In this document: one piece after another, positions 42,201 to 52,600 of the stretch
How the letters are laid out: the number at the start of each line of letters is the position of its first letter
Position numbering within the stretch: position 1 is the first letter of the stretch
NCBI RefSeq assembly: GCF_036417845.1
Contig: NC_089981.1
Coordinates: 81,571,268 to 81,635,267 of the forward strand
From: Apteryx mantelli
Lineage: Eukaryota; Chordata; Aves; Apterygiformes; Apterygidae
Length of the DNA stretch: 64,000 bases
Direction: 5' to 3'
The notes under the pieces: model-generated
Seen by the model: the letters and a program-made list of their open reading frames with translations, nothing else
Databases searched by the model: none
What the model was told of the DNA's origin: nothing
Program-made: the position numbers and the translations under genes

Positions 42201-43080
42201 GCAATAAACAGGCTCAAATTTTTTAAAAAGTAGTGACTTGAAAGGCTTTTTTGTTCTATTTTCATGGTACGACAGATTTCACTTCACGAGTAATGTTATA
42301 AAATTCAGGTCAAGTAAATATAAAATAAATTATTAAGCTTCTAATCAAAAGCTTCCAGACCTAAACCCCCTCTTTACCGTACTTGAAGAACTCAAGAGCA
42401 CAACTCTGTTCTAACTAGAATTTAGGTTTTAAGTAGCTCAAAGTGGCAATTATTATTTTCCAGGAATTCAACATATTATACTTATATGACACCTGTTTCA
42501 TATGCACAGAAGATATTAGTGAAGATGAACTGTGCAACTGGTAATTGAAATTAAAGTTGCAGCATCTATTAGAGTAACATCCACTGTGCCACATCTCTGT
42601 AACACACAGAGAATGAAATGACTTTTTCTTATGAAGCACCAATCTTGATACCCACTAGAACAAAAAAAAAAGGCAGTAAGAAAAGTAATGAAAACTATTT
42701 ACACAAAATAAGCTTTCTTAAAATTACTTACACTGCCTTTACCAGTTTCCTACCATGTTGACAGATGCATTAAGTACAACCCCAGAATAATTCTGGGAAA
42801 TTTGTCTTTTTCTTAAACTCAAAAAGTCGTACAGCATTTGTGGTGAAGAAAATTTCTCAGAAATCCAGTTTGCTTCTGAAAATACTGATATATAATATCT
42901 ATTCATCTAAAAACAAAGATCTTTGCATGATCCTTAAAATAATTATTTGAAAGTACTTTTTTAGCAAAATATCAGAAAAAAGCAAGCAATTCTAAGATTT
43001 CAAAATTAGGATTTTTTTATGAAATAATATGCAGATAAATTCTACCATCTTTGGAACCAAAGACAGCTATGTTAAATAAT

Positions 43081-43110
43081 AAAGTTACAATAAATAAAGT
43101 TACAATAAAT
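43081..43110 (+). repeat. 15-bp unit in perfect tandem duplication
   Basis: aaagttacaataaat is present twice head to tail, probably from replication slippage. Confidence 0.9.
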
Positions 43111-45109
43111 ATTAAAAGGGCCATTTACTGAAAGAATATCCAGTTCAAGGATGCTCCCTGAAACATGCTTAGCATTCCAACTGTTTATAAATGTGATGGA
43201 AATCAGCAACTTTTACCAAAACTGCAAAATTGGCTTATCATTATAAAATCAGTAAACAAAAGTTTTTTTTTCCCCAATAATGTAACTGATTAATACTCTA
43301 ACTGGTATTTTTTGCAATATTAAAAAAGGAGAAACCACCCAGAAATTACGCCATGTCTGCCTGGGACAACCTCTTTCTTTAAAGATAATCCAGATCCTTT
43401 CCCCAGAAATAACAGTGCACAGTAGCTGATAGCAAGGGACAATTAGAAAGATGGTGATGAAGATCAGCTTCCTATTTGCAGTGCACTACAAACAGCACAT
43501 GAAGATGATTTCTGGGATGCATGACCAACTTAGCTACAGTATTAGACCAAACCAAGTGGGGTATGTAAAATATTGGCTTACAAATGGAAAGCAATAAAGA
43601 TATCTCTTTATAAAAAATCTACTGTACTACTTCTTTATCTCTGCTTTAATCACCAAGAACCAGCACTCCTTTCCTAGTCTGTCGAGCACACAGTAGCTTG
43701 GTATTGGTACCTTTTAATTGGGATCAGGACTAAAGCAGTAGCTCTTTAAAACCTGACTATAACTCAGCTGAACTGAAGGATTGGATTAAAGCAAGGTGCT
43801 ACTGCAGTCAGAACAGTTTACCAAATATTTAAGACATAAAGATAAACATGCAGGATTGTAAATCACTACAAACCAAAATGGTTAGCAAGATCTCTGCAAA
43901 TGCCTCCTGGATACGGATATATTATGGGCTTCATTCATTTTCTAATGAGCAATGCTCAGGGTTTGCATTATTATTAATTGCATATAAATTACCATGATTT
44001 TTGTATCACTGGAAAAGTATTTAGCCATTCACCTCTCAGAGGAACAATGCTGAACAAAGGAAATGAATGCAACGGCATATAAGAACAAAGCTGAATACAG
44101 AAATTTATGCATGCCATTTAAAAGGCATGGCATTTAGACTACTAGCAAAAAAATCAAAAGTATGTCATAAATCTTTACTTGTAAGCAAAAAAAACCACTA
44201 ATGGTTTCCCATGTCCTTGATATTATTTAAGCAAGAACACTGCCTGGATCCGGAGTGCAAAATCTTCTTAACTCATGTATCTGCATGTATCCTCAACCTT
44301 CTCTGAAGAGTCTTGCTGCAAAATTTTTTGTATCTGAGATCTGCTAATCATCATCAGAGAACTCTGTTATGCATCTTAAGGACGTACTTCAGGCCCTCAA
44401 GGGGAAAAATAAACATCCTTTATTACCTGCTTTTGGAAAATACTGATTTGTATTTATTCAGAAACCTTTTCAAGTTGCACCACTGTTAAATTAAATATTT
44501 ATGGCGTGGTTTTCCAACGAGTTTAACACCTGTTAAGCATTTAACATGCCGCCTTCAACAGGAGCGCCAAGTGCCCAATGCTTCCGAAAACGAGGCCTCG
44601 GAGAGACAAGGCAGGGATGGGGCAAAGCAGCCAGACTGTCACCCTTACGGCCTAATGCAACGGGATACTCACCAGCCCCTACTTCCCATCGCACCGTTTC
44701 ATTCCGGGCAACTGAATCAGAGCCTTATTTTGCTACAAATACCATAAATATGACTCATTTATACCTGTTAAATCAAATAACACCTATGTTAAGTGCTGGT
44801 AGTTAATGCTAAACGCATCTTTGCTTTCCTTCGCTAGTGGAAAATCTGTGTGCTTGGGTCATTAGACGTGACCGTAAGGAGAAACTTATACAGGAGACTA
44901 AAACCCTCAGTGAGCAAAGAACTGGACAGAAAAGCTGTTGATATTAAGGGTAAGAAGTTGAACAAAGGTGAAGCCATCTGGGTAAAATGCAGAATAAAGA
45001 GAGACTAGGAAAAAAACCTGTTACATTACAAAAATCTGTGTCCCAGTGACAGTAAGGCTACACGAGCAGCCTTCAGCTTTGGCTCAGAAGCCGAACGCTA
45101 CAAATCATG

Positions 45110-45420
45110 TCGAAATAAGGCTTTTATCCTCTAATGACGCTCACGTCGCTGAGCTGCCAAGGGGCAGGGACTCCCCGTCCCTGCCGACGGCCCCGGCTCA
45201 GCTCTCCCACGTCTCCCATGCCGGCCTGAACAGACCCTTCCGCACCCTGCGGCTGGCTGTCGTTCGCCCGCCCCCAAAACCTGCTTCATTTAGGATGAAA
45301 AAGGCCGCGCCGCCGTCCCGCTCGGAAACCCCGTGCTCCGTCCCTTGCTCGCTCCCCTGCCCTGCAGCCGCTCTCCGCTGCGACACGCGCCTCCATCTAA
45401 GCCACGGCGCAGGGACACCA
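45110..45420. promoter_or_regulatory. Intragenic CpG island-like patch
   Basis: By hand count about 31 CpG in about 310 bp, in sequence well above the AT-rich surroundings in GC content. It lies in the giant BRF1 intron, about 0.8 kb from the exon at 46254. Birds and mammals lose CpG where it is methylated in the germ line, so such a patch suggests an unmethylated, possibly promoter or enhancer, element. A plus-strand open frame of 133 codons (45046-45447) spans it and is unlike any family I know; high GC lowers stop-codon frequency, so it may be incidental. Confidence 0.4.
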
Positions 45421-46028
45421 CCTAACATTTCGGAATTAAAAGCCTAAATTTCCTCGTGGCGTAGGGCCTACACTTCTGGAAGCAAGCAGCTATGTCTTTC
45501 AGGCAAGAAATAAGTATATAACGTCCAAATAAGAAATTACTATATATGGAGGCTGTTCAGATGATCATCTGATGTGATTTCATAAACTGAAGACTAATAA
45601 AACCGTTGAATATTGCAGATAGCACACATCAATCTCCTTACACACTTCACAGCACACTACAAATCTGCCCAGCAAGGCTGAATATTTTACTCATTAAAAT
45701 AGTAGCTTTCATCACACTATAAAACATTTGCAAATGCAGACGAGAAAACCGACAAGCGTATTTACTGTACAGCTTTATATTTGTGTCATCAATTAACAAC
45801 AAAAGTTTGGAATAAGACTCAAATAAAAGCTAATCAAAACAGCTAGCTGTCAAAACAGATGGGGACTATATTTTTCAAATCAAGCAAAAAAGCCAAAGCT
45901 TTGGAACATTTAGTGTCATGTCAGTGAATACAGACAACTTAGAAAGGAAGGACAACAAATGCCAGGGATATATGAAGAAAAGGTGCCCATGGCTGAAAGA
46001 TTCACATTTATGAATTTCCACTGACGTC

Positions 46029-46043
46029 TTTTTTTTTTTTTTT
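46029..46043 (+). repeat. T15 homopolymer
   Basis: Fifteen T in a row, about 210 bp beyond the donor of the giant intron in BRF1 transcription direction. On the transcript it is an A-run. Confidence 0.9.
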
Positions 46044-46253
46044 GCTCCATGATGATTTAACTCACACCAAAACAGCCCTCTCATATGTGAACTATAAATA
46101 AGGTTCCACCGCAGTGCTGCAGGCAAAATAAATAAAAACAGAGCCCCAGCATTATTTTAGCCTCAAACAAATGTTTCAGTACCTACGTTGCCTGGCTCAG
46201 AAAGATACATAGACAGTCTCACAGACAGAGATATAAATGAACAATTGCAGTAC

Positions 46254-46510
46254 CTTTTTCCCACACTGTTTACAGGGTTGGCTATATTCCTACTGGCAAT
46301 AGATTTTCTTCTTGACAGCTTCTTGGTGTTGGTGCTGTCATCAGTGCTGTCATCCTCTTTCTTTGGTGTGTTACTTCCTTTGCTGTTCAGGTCCCTTAGC
46401 ACATTATAATTAATTTTACTTGAGATTTTCTTCTGTTCTAACATCTTTTCAATTGCCTCTCCTGCTGTGCTGGCTTGAATTGGCTCCCGCTTCTTTGCAG
46501 ATTTCTTTGG
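46254..46510 (-). CDS. BRF1: BRF1 exon: end of TBP-binding domain and basic linker
   Basis: The largest coding exon here: 257 nt, 85 codons plus two bases of an Arg codon. It starts [20 protein letters not shown] and continues [20 protein letters not shown], which closes the conserved TBP-binding region. The second half is low in complexity and rich in Ser, Thr, Asp, Lys and Arg ([18 protein letters not shown]), probably a flexible linker that may be phosphorylated. The acceptor is a weak AT-rich attaattaag (AG at 46512-46511). The donor is AAAAG|gtactg (GT at 46253-46252), which departs from consensus at +4 to +6 although it opens a 36-kb intron. Read-through would add 30 residues before a TGA at 46165-46163. 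Confidence 0.93.
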
Positions 46511-48410
46511 CTTAATTAAAATATAAAATTAGTGATGTAGACACAAACAAAATTTTTCGGAAACTGAAGGGCGACCTGCAGTTCAGCAGTCCTGCTGCAG
46601 GTGCTGCTGTCAGGGGCACAGGGTAGGTGGTGCCGTTCGGCTGAAGCCAGCGCTCCCTGCCCTGCCACTGAACAGGAGCAAGGGATCGCTTTTCTCCAAG
46701 AGATAAGTGCGCCCTTTTGTATTTTTGCCAAATGCCCACACGGTTTATTACAAATTCTTTAGCTAGATAAGTGTTTCGTATTTGTATTGCTGCCAGAAAA
46801 GAAACACGGGCCATTTCTCACACGTGGAAAAAAATGGAACGTACTCCTGTTACAGGAACTGGGATCCTGATAAGATCACCCAACAGGTAAATAAAGAAAT
46901 TCCCCCTCTAAAATTGCCTTCAAAATTAGAGGCAAGATGGGTTACTACTCCATCTTCGATAAGTCTGTATCAAAACTACAACAGAACTTTAGATGAGGTC
47001 TGAAAGCTGCAAGTGAGAATATTCACCCAGCTCTTCCCCCAAACCGAGAAAGGCCAAGAATAGCAGAAGCAGCTTTATAAGCGTGGACTGGCGTGAATGC
47101 TGAGGGATAAGGAACAGGACGGCACGGACGCACAGCGAGCGCAGCGGTGACGTCACCTGCACACAAGAGGCGGCCTCCCGTCTTGGCCAAGCGTTGCAAA
47201 CCCAAGACTAACATTAACCTTTACAGTCTGATGTTGCACCAACTCAGACAAAGAGAAACGACACTGGAGAACATTTCTATCCATGTCTCATGCCTGGGTA
47301 GGTAGACAAAAAAGATCCTCTGTTTCTCATTCGGCATTTGCCTTTTCAAAAGAAGGTTTTAACACCAAGCTCTGCAGGAGATTTATTTTTTAATGGATAA
47401 TAGCCCCTCTGTTTACCTACGCGGGTCAAGTGCTACCTTGAAATTGGAAAGCACTCTATTAATCAAGCTCTACTCTAGCTGTCAGAAATAATACAGAGTT
47501 ACAGAAAAAATCCTATGTTGTCAGAACAAAAAGGTGGGTGTCTGGGCTACTCTTCTGTGCCAAAGAGTTATACAATTTTGAAAATTGCTGGTAGAATGCC
47601 ACGTCTCTGTAAGTGCGGGATGAATGAGAAACTCTAAGGCATAAAACAGTGGTTCATTGTCTGGTTTTGTTGTTATTGCTGAAATACCTAGGGGAAGTAG
47701 GAAACTCTGTCTTTCACATTAGTCAAAAAAAAAAAGATATAGGATATACACACTAAAAACTAACATGGATTTTTAGTTGCATGTGGAAGATTGTGCGCAG
47801 ATTTGACTTGTCATTTGCTCAATTACACAAAATACTAATGCTGTAAATTGTGAATACGCGGCCAATTAGGCTGCTTTAAACTGCTAAACTTGGAGACAGG
47901 ACATGCCATTTGTTAACATAAATGTCACATTCTTTATGAAAGGTAGAACAAAATATTCCTTCAAGTTACTGTAACAAAGATCTGTTCAGTTCTTCATAAA
48001 GAAATCATTATTGTAACAGCCCAGAAAACTACTGAAGTTATAGCAAGCACAAACAAATTCAACATGCACACATTAAAAAAAAATCAGGCATGTCTTAAGA
48101 ATTGTATTTAAATAAGCAAGCAATTAGGACAGCAATCATAAATGCAGTGAACTAGCTCCGAATTTGCAGTGCAAAGCATTTTCTCGTAATAGTAATTTTT
48201 TAAAAAGTTCAGGCAAGAAGAAAGTGTTTTACTCACCACCTGAAAACTTAGAGCCTTGCATTTCAATAACATGTAGACATATAATAAGTTTTGCTGGCTT
48301 AGTGGTGACCTGTACCATTATCCCCACACATCCTACATGCAGTTGATCAACAGATGTAATGAATTTCCAGGACATTTTCAAACAAACACAATTAGTACAC
48401 AGTTTTATAC
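46511..48410 (-). other. BRF1: BRF1 intron (1.9 kb)
   Basis: Phase-0 intron between the third and fourth exons of the TBP-binding domain. A GC-richer stretch lies at about 47095-47190; otherwise it is AT-rich unique sequence with no recognised element. Confidence 0.85.
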
Positions 48411-48466
48411 CTTGTGCTCTTTATAAATCCCAAGTTCTTTTTCTTTTGCTATTCTCGCTTCTTTTT
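48411..48466 (-). CDS. BRF1: BRF1 exon: TBP-binding domain, basic helix
   Basis: Short exon of 56 nt. Two bases finish the split Glu codon, then 18 codons read [18 protein letters not shown]. Alternating Lys/Glu residues suggest a continuous charged helix, as expected for the BRF1 domain that runs along TBP. The acceptor is gtcatctttcag (AG at 48468-48467); the donor is CAAG|gtataa (GT at 48410-48409). It ends in phase 0 and joins to PKKSAKK of the next exon, giving the family-typical run YKEHKPKKS. The sequence is nearly identical to the mammalian protein as I know it, so the assignment is firm. Confidence 0.95.
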
Positions 48467-48563
48467 CTGAAAGATGACAAAAGGGTAACCGGCATGAAGA
48501 TTACATAGACTGTATGTTTCAGCAACACTGTCCAAAAGGAGAATTTCAGTCCTATATACTTAC

Positions 48564-48645
48564 CTTTTTGTTCCTTCAAATAATCTGCGTTTTCTTTCAT
48601 CCACAGCTCTGCTTTTATCTGAGCTTCTGTTTCGTTAAGTATATA
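48564..48645 (-). CDS. BRF1: BRF1 exon: TBP-binding domain, helical part
   Basis: Exon of 82 nt beginning in phase 0 with [20 protein letters not shown] and running on through DYLKEQK to the first base of a Glu codon. This charged helical segment is the core of the BRF1 TBP-binding region in animals. The acceptor is ttgttttgccttttag (AG at 48647-48646). The donor is AAAG|gtaagt (GT at 48563-48562), a near-ideal 5' splice site. It lies only 97 bp upstream of the next exon, the shortest intron in the window. The translation continues the preceding exon (...EIDR|YILN) and the following one (EQK-E|KEAR) without a break. Confidence 0.95.
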
Positions 48646-48855
48646 CTAAAAGGCAAAACAAAGTTCATCTACTTTCAGAAATCAACTTGAAAACCATAGA
48701 AAAAAACTGAATTGAAAAAACACTGGCAAGGTTTAGTCACATTTTGTTTTTAAAAATACATTAACAAAGGAACATATAACCAAGCGGCAAGAATCAGAGC
48801 ATTTCTAGTAACTTCTAAAGCTAGCAGAAACAATGGCATGTTCTAAAACACCAAT

Positions 48856-49072
48856 GGTAGCCAGTGATTTCCAAACTATGATGGGTGACCAACAGCCATC
48901 CCGGACTCATTGCAAGTGGTCCATAATTAACCTACAGAGTGGTCCTGTTTCCATGATCTTTTTCAGATGATATGAGAGACTGCCACGACAACACAGTAGT
49001 CTGCAAGTAATTCTGCGTGTTGATGGTGGTCTATAATTCAAAACAGGATGGAAACCATTGCTCTGTGCTACC
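48856..49072. mobile_element. hAT-like non-autonomous DNA transposon remnant
   Basis: About 217 bp with imperfect terminal inverted repeats. The left end is ggtagc-cagtgatttcc; the complement of the right end reads ggtagcacagagcaatggtt, then tcc. The ends resemble the 'gcactagagcagtggttctc' ends of ancient amniote hAT elements, and the interior has 'agtggtcc' repeats as those do. No coding capacity. The 8-bp target duplication is not clear. Confidence 0.45.
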
Positions 49073-49345
49073 AAAACAGAAACATGTGTCTTCTGGCTAG
49101 GTTTCTGTGAAGGTTTAGGCATAGTTATTAAGATTATTAGTTCACTGCCATGGCTGTGAGGATGAAACTGGTTTAGTTTGTTGGTATTTTAGTCCTCCAG
49201 CTTTTAGAGAGTTGGGTTCAGTGCCCATATCTAAACTTTTTCAGTTACTTCCATTTAGTTTCAGTAACATCATTAGTATGTGTGGAGCTGAAAAACACAC
49301 CTAGAACTATTCAGATAAATTACAGACAGAAAGACAGAATGACAG

Positions 49346-49380
49346 AGGGAGGGAGGGAGGGAGGGAGGGAGGGAGGGAGA
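49346..49380 (+). repeat. (AGGG)n tandem repeat
   Basis: Uninterrupted AGGG units for 35 bp with eight GGG tracts, preceded by diverged cagaaagacagaatgacag. The G-rich strand is the template strand of BRF1, and it could form a G-quadruplex. Confidence 0.95.
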
Positions 49381-50329
49381 TCTCCTTCTTCAATTACTTA
49401 GGTATAAAAGTCAAGCCAATATTTAGCACAACTGTCCATGAAGCAAAGGTTCTGTAATTCTGATGCTCTTTGGGAATGAGGAACTTCTGCAGAACAGAGA
49501 AGACAAATTGGATCATCTTTCATGAACAAGACACTTTAGTTTTACGGAGCTGACCCAAAACTTGTAAATGCTGTTTAAGTGCTAGTAAAACAATTTGATA
49601 TTTCTACATTTTATATTTTTTAGCCTTCCAGATTTTCTCCAAAGTAAACGGTGCACATAAGGATTTTATGAGAAAAATCGCTCTAATCAAGTAAAAATAA
49701 TGCAGGGAGGAGTCCTTCCTACCAGGACAAACAAGGCAAACAAAACCGCTCTGCTACTGCTGGTTTATCAGACCAATATTTTCACTGCTTCATCTGCTTC
49801 TATTAAAGGCAGGTCATAATAATAAAAACTCGTTTCCTCATAGCTCAGTTATTCATCCTGCTTACACTTTTAGAGAGTTCATAATCTTGGGCTTACAATA
49901 TTACCCTCTATTGCCATGGAAATGAATGTGAGGTCCTAAAAGCAGAATTATGACCTCACCGCAGCATCTAGAAGGAGGAGAAAATCTGTTTGCTCTTTCC
50001 CAGCTTTCATTTAAATTATGGCTCTGTTATATTGAAAAGCATTAAAATCACCTCCGTGAGGTTTCACATTTACAGTCTCCTTGCTACCTCCGTACCAAGT
50101 TTACCCCATTTACAAGACACTTTCTCTAACTGCCAGCCTGACCAACCTGCTTTCACTGCTGATGCCAAGCTGAGCCTTTTCCTACTCATTCATCCACCAC
50201 CAAAAATATTCTGCAGATCAACTTAAATTCTTAGCAATATCTGTGCAACCCCATAACTTTCAAAGACTTAGTACTCCTAAAGGAGTGGGTAGCATTAGCA
50301 TTAGTTGTTCAAATGACACCTTTCCCTTC

Positions 50330-50475
50330 AAACCAGCATGTTGACTGGAGAAGGCATCACACTAAGGATCAGAAGAGCTGGCCTCTGTCTTGTGTTCAAG
50401 CGTTGACCTGCTGGGTGGCCTTCAATAAGTCATTTTCCACAGCTGTCTGTCACCTATATTCGGGCCATACAGTAA
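50330..50475 (+). mobile_element. MIR-type SINE fragment
   Basis: The run tgacctgctgggtggccttc, then aataagtcattttccacag, follows the MIR core 'ctgtgtgaccttgggcaagtcactt...'. Upstream aaggatcagaagagctggcc fits the preceding part of the element. Diverged and incomplete; boundaries are approximate. Confidence 0.55.
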
Positions 50476-50934
50476 AGGATATCTTTCACTGCCACACAAA
50501 TAATAATAAACAGAGAAGATGTTGCAGAAACCTTTGAAGGAGCACGGAAGCTGTGCATGCCGTTTCTACAGTTCAGTTTCCATGGCAGCATCATATGTTG
50601 AATATCTCTTAATTAAATAATAAATTTAGAGCTACAAAAAAACTTTTAAAAGTCCTTCTTAAGAGTAAAGGATGTTCTAAAATACAATTATTCCAGAAAG
50701 AGCAGCAACAGTCCCTTATACATAAAACGGGCAAGGACCACACTCAGTTCACGGGCTTGCATGAACATTGGTTTTGAACTCCGATCGCCGAAATCACTCG
50801 AACCTCTATACACACCAAAACCAAGCGCTGCTGGAGTGGAGAGGCAGGGAGGGGAGAGGACAGAGCAGACGAGAAGGGTTTTTCCTTCTCCGGTACGCAA
50901 ACGGAGCGAGGCGCAGGACGAAACGATGCCTTAC

Positions 50935-50996
50935 CCTATCTATTTCACTGTCGTCAATTCCACTGAGATCTAATTCACCGTCGCCCGTATTCTCAC
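50935..50996 (-). CDS. BRF1: BRF1 exon: start of TBP-binding domain
   Basis: Internal coding exon of 62 nt. It completes a split codon with its first two bases and then reads 20 codons, ENTGDGELDLSGIDDSEIDR. The motif GDGELDLSGID is a BRF1 hallmark at the beginning of the conserved C-terminal homology region that binds TBP on DNA and anchors TFIIIB. The acceptor is a T-rich tract ending in gtag at 50997-51000. The donor is AGG|gtaagg with the GT at 50934-50933. It ends on a complete codon, so the next exon begins in phase 0. The residue spanning the upstream junction cannot be read here, because the preceding exon is not identified in the window. It is certain as BRF1; the exact acceptor is very likely. 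Confidence 0.93.
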
Positions 50997-51439
50997 CTAC
51001 ACAAAAGAACACATTTTAATTAGGTGCACGCGCGTTCAGAGTCAATGGCAGTTCAGCTTCGAGGTAAAGCAACACGTAGCAAAGCGACCGTCTTTGAGGA
51101 ATTGTCATCCTTCCGCTTTCACCAGCGAGGCTTCCCATGTGCCCGGTTATTTTCAGGAGGGGTGCGGGCAGACTGACATTCACCACTCCGAAAAAAGTTA
51201 CAATTCGGGAAGCGGTATGGCCCTCTTCAGTACCGAAAATCTGTCCGGCATTTCCAGTAGCTTTTCTTTCTTTTTTTTTTCCTTTTTAGTTTACAGCCAC
51301 ACATGTTCGCTGTGAAGCCAGGGAAGCCATTTTAGGACGATGACACCATTTTTCTTTCGTCATAACACGAATTTTTCTGTCAGAGCCCGCAGGTCAAGGA
51401 GTCGTCTGTAAATTATGACTTAGAAAATATTTTTGGTTA

Positions 51440-51655
51440 TCAGGGAAGCAGCACGGACCAGTGAATGCTACATCGTGCTGACAGTCCTCCCCTGGCTTCA
51501 GTCTTGACTCTGACTTATCATCTGATTTTTTGGAACCACTTAACCCACATCAATTCTGTAAAAAAGATGTATATTAGTTTTTCCATCTGGAAAACAGGAA
51601 TTATTAAAACATTTCCAAAATTTAAAATAATTTTTAAAAGCTATGAAAGGGTCTA
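51440..51655 (+). mobile_element. MIR-type SINE fragment
   Basis: The stretch agtttttccatctggaaaac, then aggaattattaaaac and ttaaaagctatgaaagg, follows the MIR 3' half ('gtttccccatctgtaaaatggggataat...aaagcgcttt'). The 5' half is more degraded. Second MIR-type copy within about 1.1 kb. Confidence 0.5.
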
Positions 51656-52499
51656 GATATATGCTCAGCATTAATGAGTTTCCTTAATTACAGTTTTACT
51701 CTATATAGTTTTATACTTAAGACTTCTGAAAACAGAGGGATTTTTATTCTATCCAATAAAAAGTGCAACAGCACAAAACTGAGGCCTAATTAGGTACTGG
51801 CATAATTTACTGCAGCAAAAACTTGTTTTCAACATCATATTCATGTACAGTAGTAATGCACTATTAACGCGGTCCAGGTAAAGAAGAAAACTATTCAAGG
51901 AAGACATATTCTGAGAAAGGAAGCAATCCAGTCCTCTCCAGTCCATTTAATCAGGATTGGGCAACAGATAACCAGTTTTCTTGCAGGAAAAAGAAAAAAA
52001 AAAGAAAAACAATCTGCAAACTAAAAATAAAGCGCTGCAGAACAGCCTAGCACCTTCACGGCTGCTGCTCCCCACTCGTGCTCACGTGCCTCCCCGTTTC
52101 TCAAGACCTCTGAAGAGTCTGGTTCCCCCAATCTGGTATTTTTTCCCAAATGCAGAGCTAGCGAGAAGGGCGGCGCTGGGACGCGCAGGGGGATCCCGCC
52201 AGCGCAGGACCTCACTGATCAAATGGCAGTTTTGCGATGCAGGGCCTTGAGATTTGAGCAGAAACGAGCAGGGGTAGGAAACACGAGCACTCCCAGATAA
52301 TCCTCTCTTTGGCAAAACTCAAGCATTTTAACCGGTTGCCTAAAGCACATGAAACCACAGGGTTAAATATTCACGGCAAAAAGGATTAAATACTGCAGTC
52401 CAGTGTCCAAGACGCCTTTCCCGGAGATTGCACACCTGGATCCAAGGAAAGTTTCATTCCTTACACAAAATATCATAGCTCGAAAGCAGAGTGCACCAG

Positions 52500-52600
52500 G
52501 CCAGAACAACTTATCTCCTAGGTCTGAGGGAGTCTGTGCAGAAATGGGATTAAAACAGGGTCTCTGAGCAAGTGCTTTAACCACTGTGCGGAGGCACAGG
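52500..52600 (-). mobile_element. tRNA-derived SINE head
   Basis: On the minus strand, cgcacagtggttaaagcact and cctgttttaatcccatttct match the head of tRNA-derived SINEs ('agtggttagagcac ... ggttcaaatccc'). The A-box match is at 52591-52580 (about 9 of 12) and the B-box match at 52557-52547 (8 of 11). The boxes are about 34 nt apart, shorter than in a tRNA, suggesting an internal deletion. Confidence 0.5.

Larger units (their letters stand above)
10565..46253 (-). other. BRF1: BRF1 giant intron (about 35.7 kb)
   Basis: A single phase-2 intron between the exon ending ...SVGK and the one starting LRPLIS. The flanking exons join in frame, so no additional constitutive exon is required. Inside I see the CR1 3' end near 27 kb, a MIR-like scrap near 33.7 kb, short tandem and direct repeats, homopolymer runs, GC-richer patches (about 10960-11120, 21520-21660, 26520-26900, 30740-30870) and a CpG-dense patch at 45110-45420. 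Open frames up to 140 codons (for example 24556-24978 plus, 22928-23305 minus) show no family resemblance and fit chance. I recognise no nested gene or RNA gene. Confidence 0.8.
48646..50934 (-). other. BRF1: BRF1 intron (2.3 kb) with old transposons
   Basis: Phase-0 intron between the first two exons of this set. It contains a hAT-like inverted-repeat element (48856-49072), an (AGGG)n run (49346-49380) and a MIR-type SINE fragment (about 50330-50475), listed separately. Confidence 0.85.

Noticed and set aside
49300..49380. CRISPR-like or minisatellite array
   Set aside because: It is a simple tetranucleotide repeat without spacers, in a vertebrate intron.
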